From: a bacterium
GTDB taxonomy: Bacteria; Zhuqueibacterota; Zhuqueibacteria; Residuimicrobiales; Residuimicrobiaceae
NCBI GenBank assembly: GCA_029554865.1
Contig: JAKPUX010000240.1
Span: 1-50,999, forward strand
DNA: 50,999 nucleotides
Direction: 5' to 3'
Both the position numbers and the translations under genes were made by a program. The notes beneath the pieces were generated by a model, which saw only the letters and a list, made by a program, of their open reading frames with translations, was not told the DNA's origin and made no database searches. Shown here in pieces: positions 48,780 to 50,999 of this stretch; positions within the stretch are counted from its first letter, which is position 1, and each line of letters begins with the position of its first letter.

Positions 48780-50417
48780 ATGACGCATACCAATGAAAGA
48801 TGGGGTTCCCGAATTGGACTGATCCTGGCCATGGCAGGAAACGCGGTCGGGCTAGGTAATTTCCTCCGCTTCCCAGCGCAGGCAGTACAAAATGGTGGTG
48901 GAGCTTTCATCATCCCGTATCTGGTTTCCTTTCTTCTAATGGGCATCCCCCTACTTTGGATTGAATGGGCAATTGGCCGGCATGGCGGCCAGCACGGTTT
49001 TCACTCCGCGCCTGGCATGATGCAATCGATTGGCCGTTCGAGTCTATGGAAGTATGTCGGAGTTTTTGGCATTTTTACAAATCTCGCCATTCTGGCCTAT
49101 TACGTCTATATCGAATCTTGGACACTAAGCTATGTTTGGTTTTCATTGACCGGGGCATTTAACGGAAAAACAACGGAACAGGTATCACAATTCTTCAGTG
49201 CCTATCTCAACATTGGCACAGGACAATCTATCAATTTGCCTATAAAAGCAATTCTATTCTTTCTTACCGCCCTATCCATCAATATCTTGGTTCTCTCGCG
49301 CGGCCTGGCCAAAGGTGTAGAGATTGCGAGCAAAATCGGAATGCCTTTGCTGCTTATTTTTGGTGCCTTTTTGGCAGTCCGTGCACTCACATTGAATGCT
49401 GGCGAGGCTGGAGCAGTAAACGATGCCTTCGAAGGGCTCAATTTTCTCTGGCAGCCGCAATTCGATTCACTTAGTAATCCTAAAATTTGGTTGGCGGCAG
49501 CCGGACAGATCTTTTTCACTCTGTCTGTGGGCATGGGTACTGTCCATTGCTATGCTTCTTATTTGCGTCAAAATGACGATATCGCCCTCAACGGAGCAGC
49601 GGCGGGGTGGATGAATGAGTTTGTCGAAGTAGTCCTCGGCGGATCTCTTATCATCCCCATCGCCGTTGCTTATCTGGGTCTGCCCTGGATTAAGGAAAAT
49701 GTTGGTTTCGAAATGGGCTTCCGCACTATGCCGATGCTCTTCCAGAATTGGGGCCCTATCCTGGCAGCAGTTGCAGGTATCGCTTGGTTCGGGCTGCTCT
49801 TTTGCGCTGGAGTTACAAGTTCTTTGGCCATGGGACAACCTGTAATGGCATTTTTTCAGGATGAGTATGGGTTAAACCGAAGGCGTTCTGCAATCACTTT
49901 GGGCGGAATCCTGCTGATGCTCTCCCTTCCTTGCATCCTATTTTACGAAATGGGGGCTTTTGGCGAGTTTGACTACTGGGCGGGGACCTTTTCCCTGGTC
50001 GTTTTTGCACTGCTCGAAATTATCGCCTTTGCCTGGATTTTCGGCATAGACAAGGGTTGGGCTGAAATTACACGGGGTGCGGATATTAAGATTCATCCCA
50101 TCTTTAAATATGTCATTAAGTATGTGACTCCGCTCTTTCTTGTAGCGGTCTTTGTCGGTTCGGTCTTTAAGCCTGATGGCGGCAACTGGCTGGCGGCGTT
50201 TTCCGATCTCCTGCATGGACAAGGCTGGCCGTTTGCGACAGACAGCATCATTGGCACGGTCCTAAACATCGGCATTACGGAGAAACGATGGTTTATCGAT
50301 GGTGTGCCCACGCAGATCTTCATACTCAATATGACCCGTCTTTTACTCCTATCGACATTTATCGCGATCAGCGTGGCGGTGTATCTTGCGTGGCGTAGAA
50401 AGGAGGTCAAACAATGA
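48780..50417 (+). CDS. Sodium-dependent transporter, NSS family
   Basis: A 545-residue polytopic protein. The first helix carries the family signature GNAVGLGNFLRFPAQAVQNGGGAFIIPY, the unwound Na+/substrate site of LeuT-fold transporters. Eleven or more hydrophobic segments follow. NSS proteins import amino acids or similar solutes with sodium. AAGAGG lies shortly before ATG 48780. The 3' end overlaps the next small gene as ATGA. DNA is AT-richer than the operons upstream. Substrate unknown. Confidence 0.92.
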   Translation: MTHTNERWGSRIGLILAMAGNAVGLGNFLRFPAQAVQNGGGAFIIPYLVSFLLMGIPLLWIEWAIGRHGGQHGFHSAPGMMQSIGRSSLWKYVGVFGIFTNLAILAYYVYIESWTLSYVWFSLTGAFNGKTTEQVSQFFSAYLNIGTGQSINLPIKAILFFLTALSINILVLSRGLAKGVEIASKIGMPLLLIFGAFLAVRALTLNAGEAGAVNDAFEGLNFLWQPQFDSLSNPKIWLAAAGQIFFTLSVGMGTVHCYASYLRQNDDIALNGAAAGWMNEFVEVVLGGSLIIPIAVAYLGLPWIKENVGFEMGFRTMPMLFQNWGPILAAVAGIAWFGLLFCAGVTSSLAMGQPVMAFFQDEYGLNRRRSAITLGGILLMLSLPCILFYEMGAFGEFDYWAGTFSLVVFALLEIIAFAWIFGIDKGWAEITRGADIKIHPIFKYVIKYVTPLFLVAVFVGSVFKPDGGNWLAAFSDLLHGQGWPFATDSIIGTVLNIGITEKRWFIDGVPTQIFILNMTRLLLLSTFIAISVAVYLAWRRKEVKQ

Positions 50418-50539
50418 CAACCAGTGCCTGGATTATGATGTTGACGACATGGGCGGTTGTGATCTTTTTCGTCGTCAAGTTTTTTATCAAAGTGATCCGA
50501 CTTCCACTCAATCAAAAACGTTCAGTAAAAGATCTGTGA
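50414..50539 (+). CDS. Symporter small accessory protein (MetS-like, 41 residues)
   Basis: The sequence is MTTSAWIMMLTTWAVVIFFV plus KFFIKVIRLP and a basic tail ending VKDL. One membrane helix with a charged end fits the MetS/small-accessory-protein families that accompany NSS and SSS symporters (in Corynebacterium, MetS is needed for MetP activity). AGGAGG is seven bases before the ATG, and the start overlaps the transporter stop as ATGA, so expression is coupled. It is too short for most automatic annotations. Confidence 0.8.
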   Translation: MTTSAWIMMLTTWAVVIFFVVKFFIKVIRLPLNQKRSVKDL

Positions 50540-50624
50540 GTTTTAAGCCGCGGTTATCTTTTGCATTGACATTTGAGCATAACCTGATCTGAAGCCATGA
50601 ACCGCTCAAGCGAAGGGAAATCAT

Positions 50625-50999
50625 ATGACTCCACTTGATTATGGCATTGTTGTTGTTTATCTCATCGGTATCCTGACGGTCGGATTGTGGAGCGAGCGCC
50701 GAGCCAAGCAGAATATCGATTCTTATTTTTTGGGTGACCGTTCCTTGCCCTGGTGGGCGCTAGGAGCATCGGGAATGGCCTCTAACCTCGACGTCAGCGG
50801 CACCATGATCAACACCGCCTTCATCTTCGCCCTCGGCGCCACCGGCTTTTTCATTGAAATCCGCGGCGGCGTCACCCTGATCATGGCCTTCCTGATGATC
50901 TTTATGGGCAAATGGAACCGCCGTGCCGAGGTGATGACCATGGCCGAATGGATGCATCTCCGCTTCGGCGACAAGCGCGAGGGGGATGTCGCCCGCCTC
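50625..50999 (+). CDS. Sodium:solute symporter (SSS family), N-terminal part cut by window edge
   Basis: The frame from ATG 50625 stays open to the window end (125 residues seen). It begins MTPLDYGIVVVYLIGILTVG, then RRAKQNIDSYFLGDRSLPWW and ALGASGMASNLDVSGTMIN, matching the N-terminus of SSS proteins (a first helix, then the FLGgRslpWW and GaSm.A...S loops). AAGGGA lies eight bases upstream of the ATG. It follows the small accessory gene by 85 bases. Base composition changes from AT-rich to GC-rich inside this gene, at about 50775. Confidence 0.9.
   Translation, partial: MTPLDYGIVVVYLIGILTVGLWSERRAKQNIDSYFLGDRSLPWWALGASGMASNLDVSGTMINTAFIFALGATGFFIEIRGGVTLIMAFLMIFMGKWNRRAEVMTMAEWMHLRFGDKREGDVARL

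Overview
The window looks like a chromosomal stretch from a GC-rich, Gram-negative bacterium of the Fibrobacteres-Chlorobi-Bacteroidetes (FCB) superphylum or one of its uncultured neighbours (KSB1/Calditrichota-like). The reasons are PorV-like outer-membrane barrels, a surface protein ending in a FlgD-like sorting-type domain, a DksA that has lost its zinc cysteines, and a 31-residue mS38/AURKAIP1-like basic protein. Promoters match ordinary sigma-70 boxes (TTGACA/T, 16-17 bases, TAAATT/TATATT/TAAAAT/TATACT). The phylum assignment is inference.

Positions 1-21.1 kb are almost all on the minus strand and hold core functions: a glycosyltransferase, a zinc-ribbon regulator, HU, the mS38-like protein, xseA-xseB-dxs-nadK-mutS, a PorV-like barrel, then yicC-gmk-rpoZ-coaBC-udg-dnaB-rel, HU, ruvX, lnt and a second barrel cut by the window edge. 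Two junctions (dxs/nadK and coaBC/udg) are ATGA overlaps, so these are tightly coupled operons.

Positions 21.1-22.3 kb are a non-coding island: a tRNA-Val flanked by two related miniature inverted-repeat elements, and a promoter-to-terminator unit encoding a structured RNA of about 150 nt that is either a small RNA or an attenuator leader. From there genes run on the plus strand.

Positions 22.3-31.2 kb carry a two-gene surface module (four cadherin-like repeats plus FlgD-like tail; then a PorV-barrel/CARDB/double-OmpA fusion), initiator tRNA-Met, and a two-gene sugar module in which one polypeptide joins a rhamnose-mutarotase-like domain, a nucleotidyltransferase and a GHMP kinase, translationally coupled to a GT-C-like membrane protein.

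Positions 31.2-40.2 kb hold a small barrel, a DksA-like protein, a hybrid histidine kinase with an NtrC-type regulator, a MinD-like protein without a Walker lysine, a response regulator with a C-terminal membrane helix, phosphoglucose isomerase and a Nudix protein. Positions 40.2-46.0 kb are a carbohydrate/sulfate-ester region: GH27 remnant, GH35 beta-galactosidase, radical-SAM sulfatase maturase, Cys-type sulfatase and an HD protein. From 46.2 kb the DNA becomes visibly AT-richer: a truncated IS transposase lies in frame with a methyltransferase, followed by a sodium-symporter cluster (NSS transporter with two tiny membrane proteins, then an SSS symporter running off the end).
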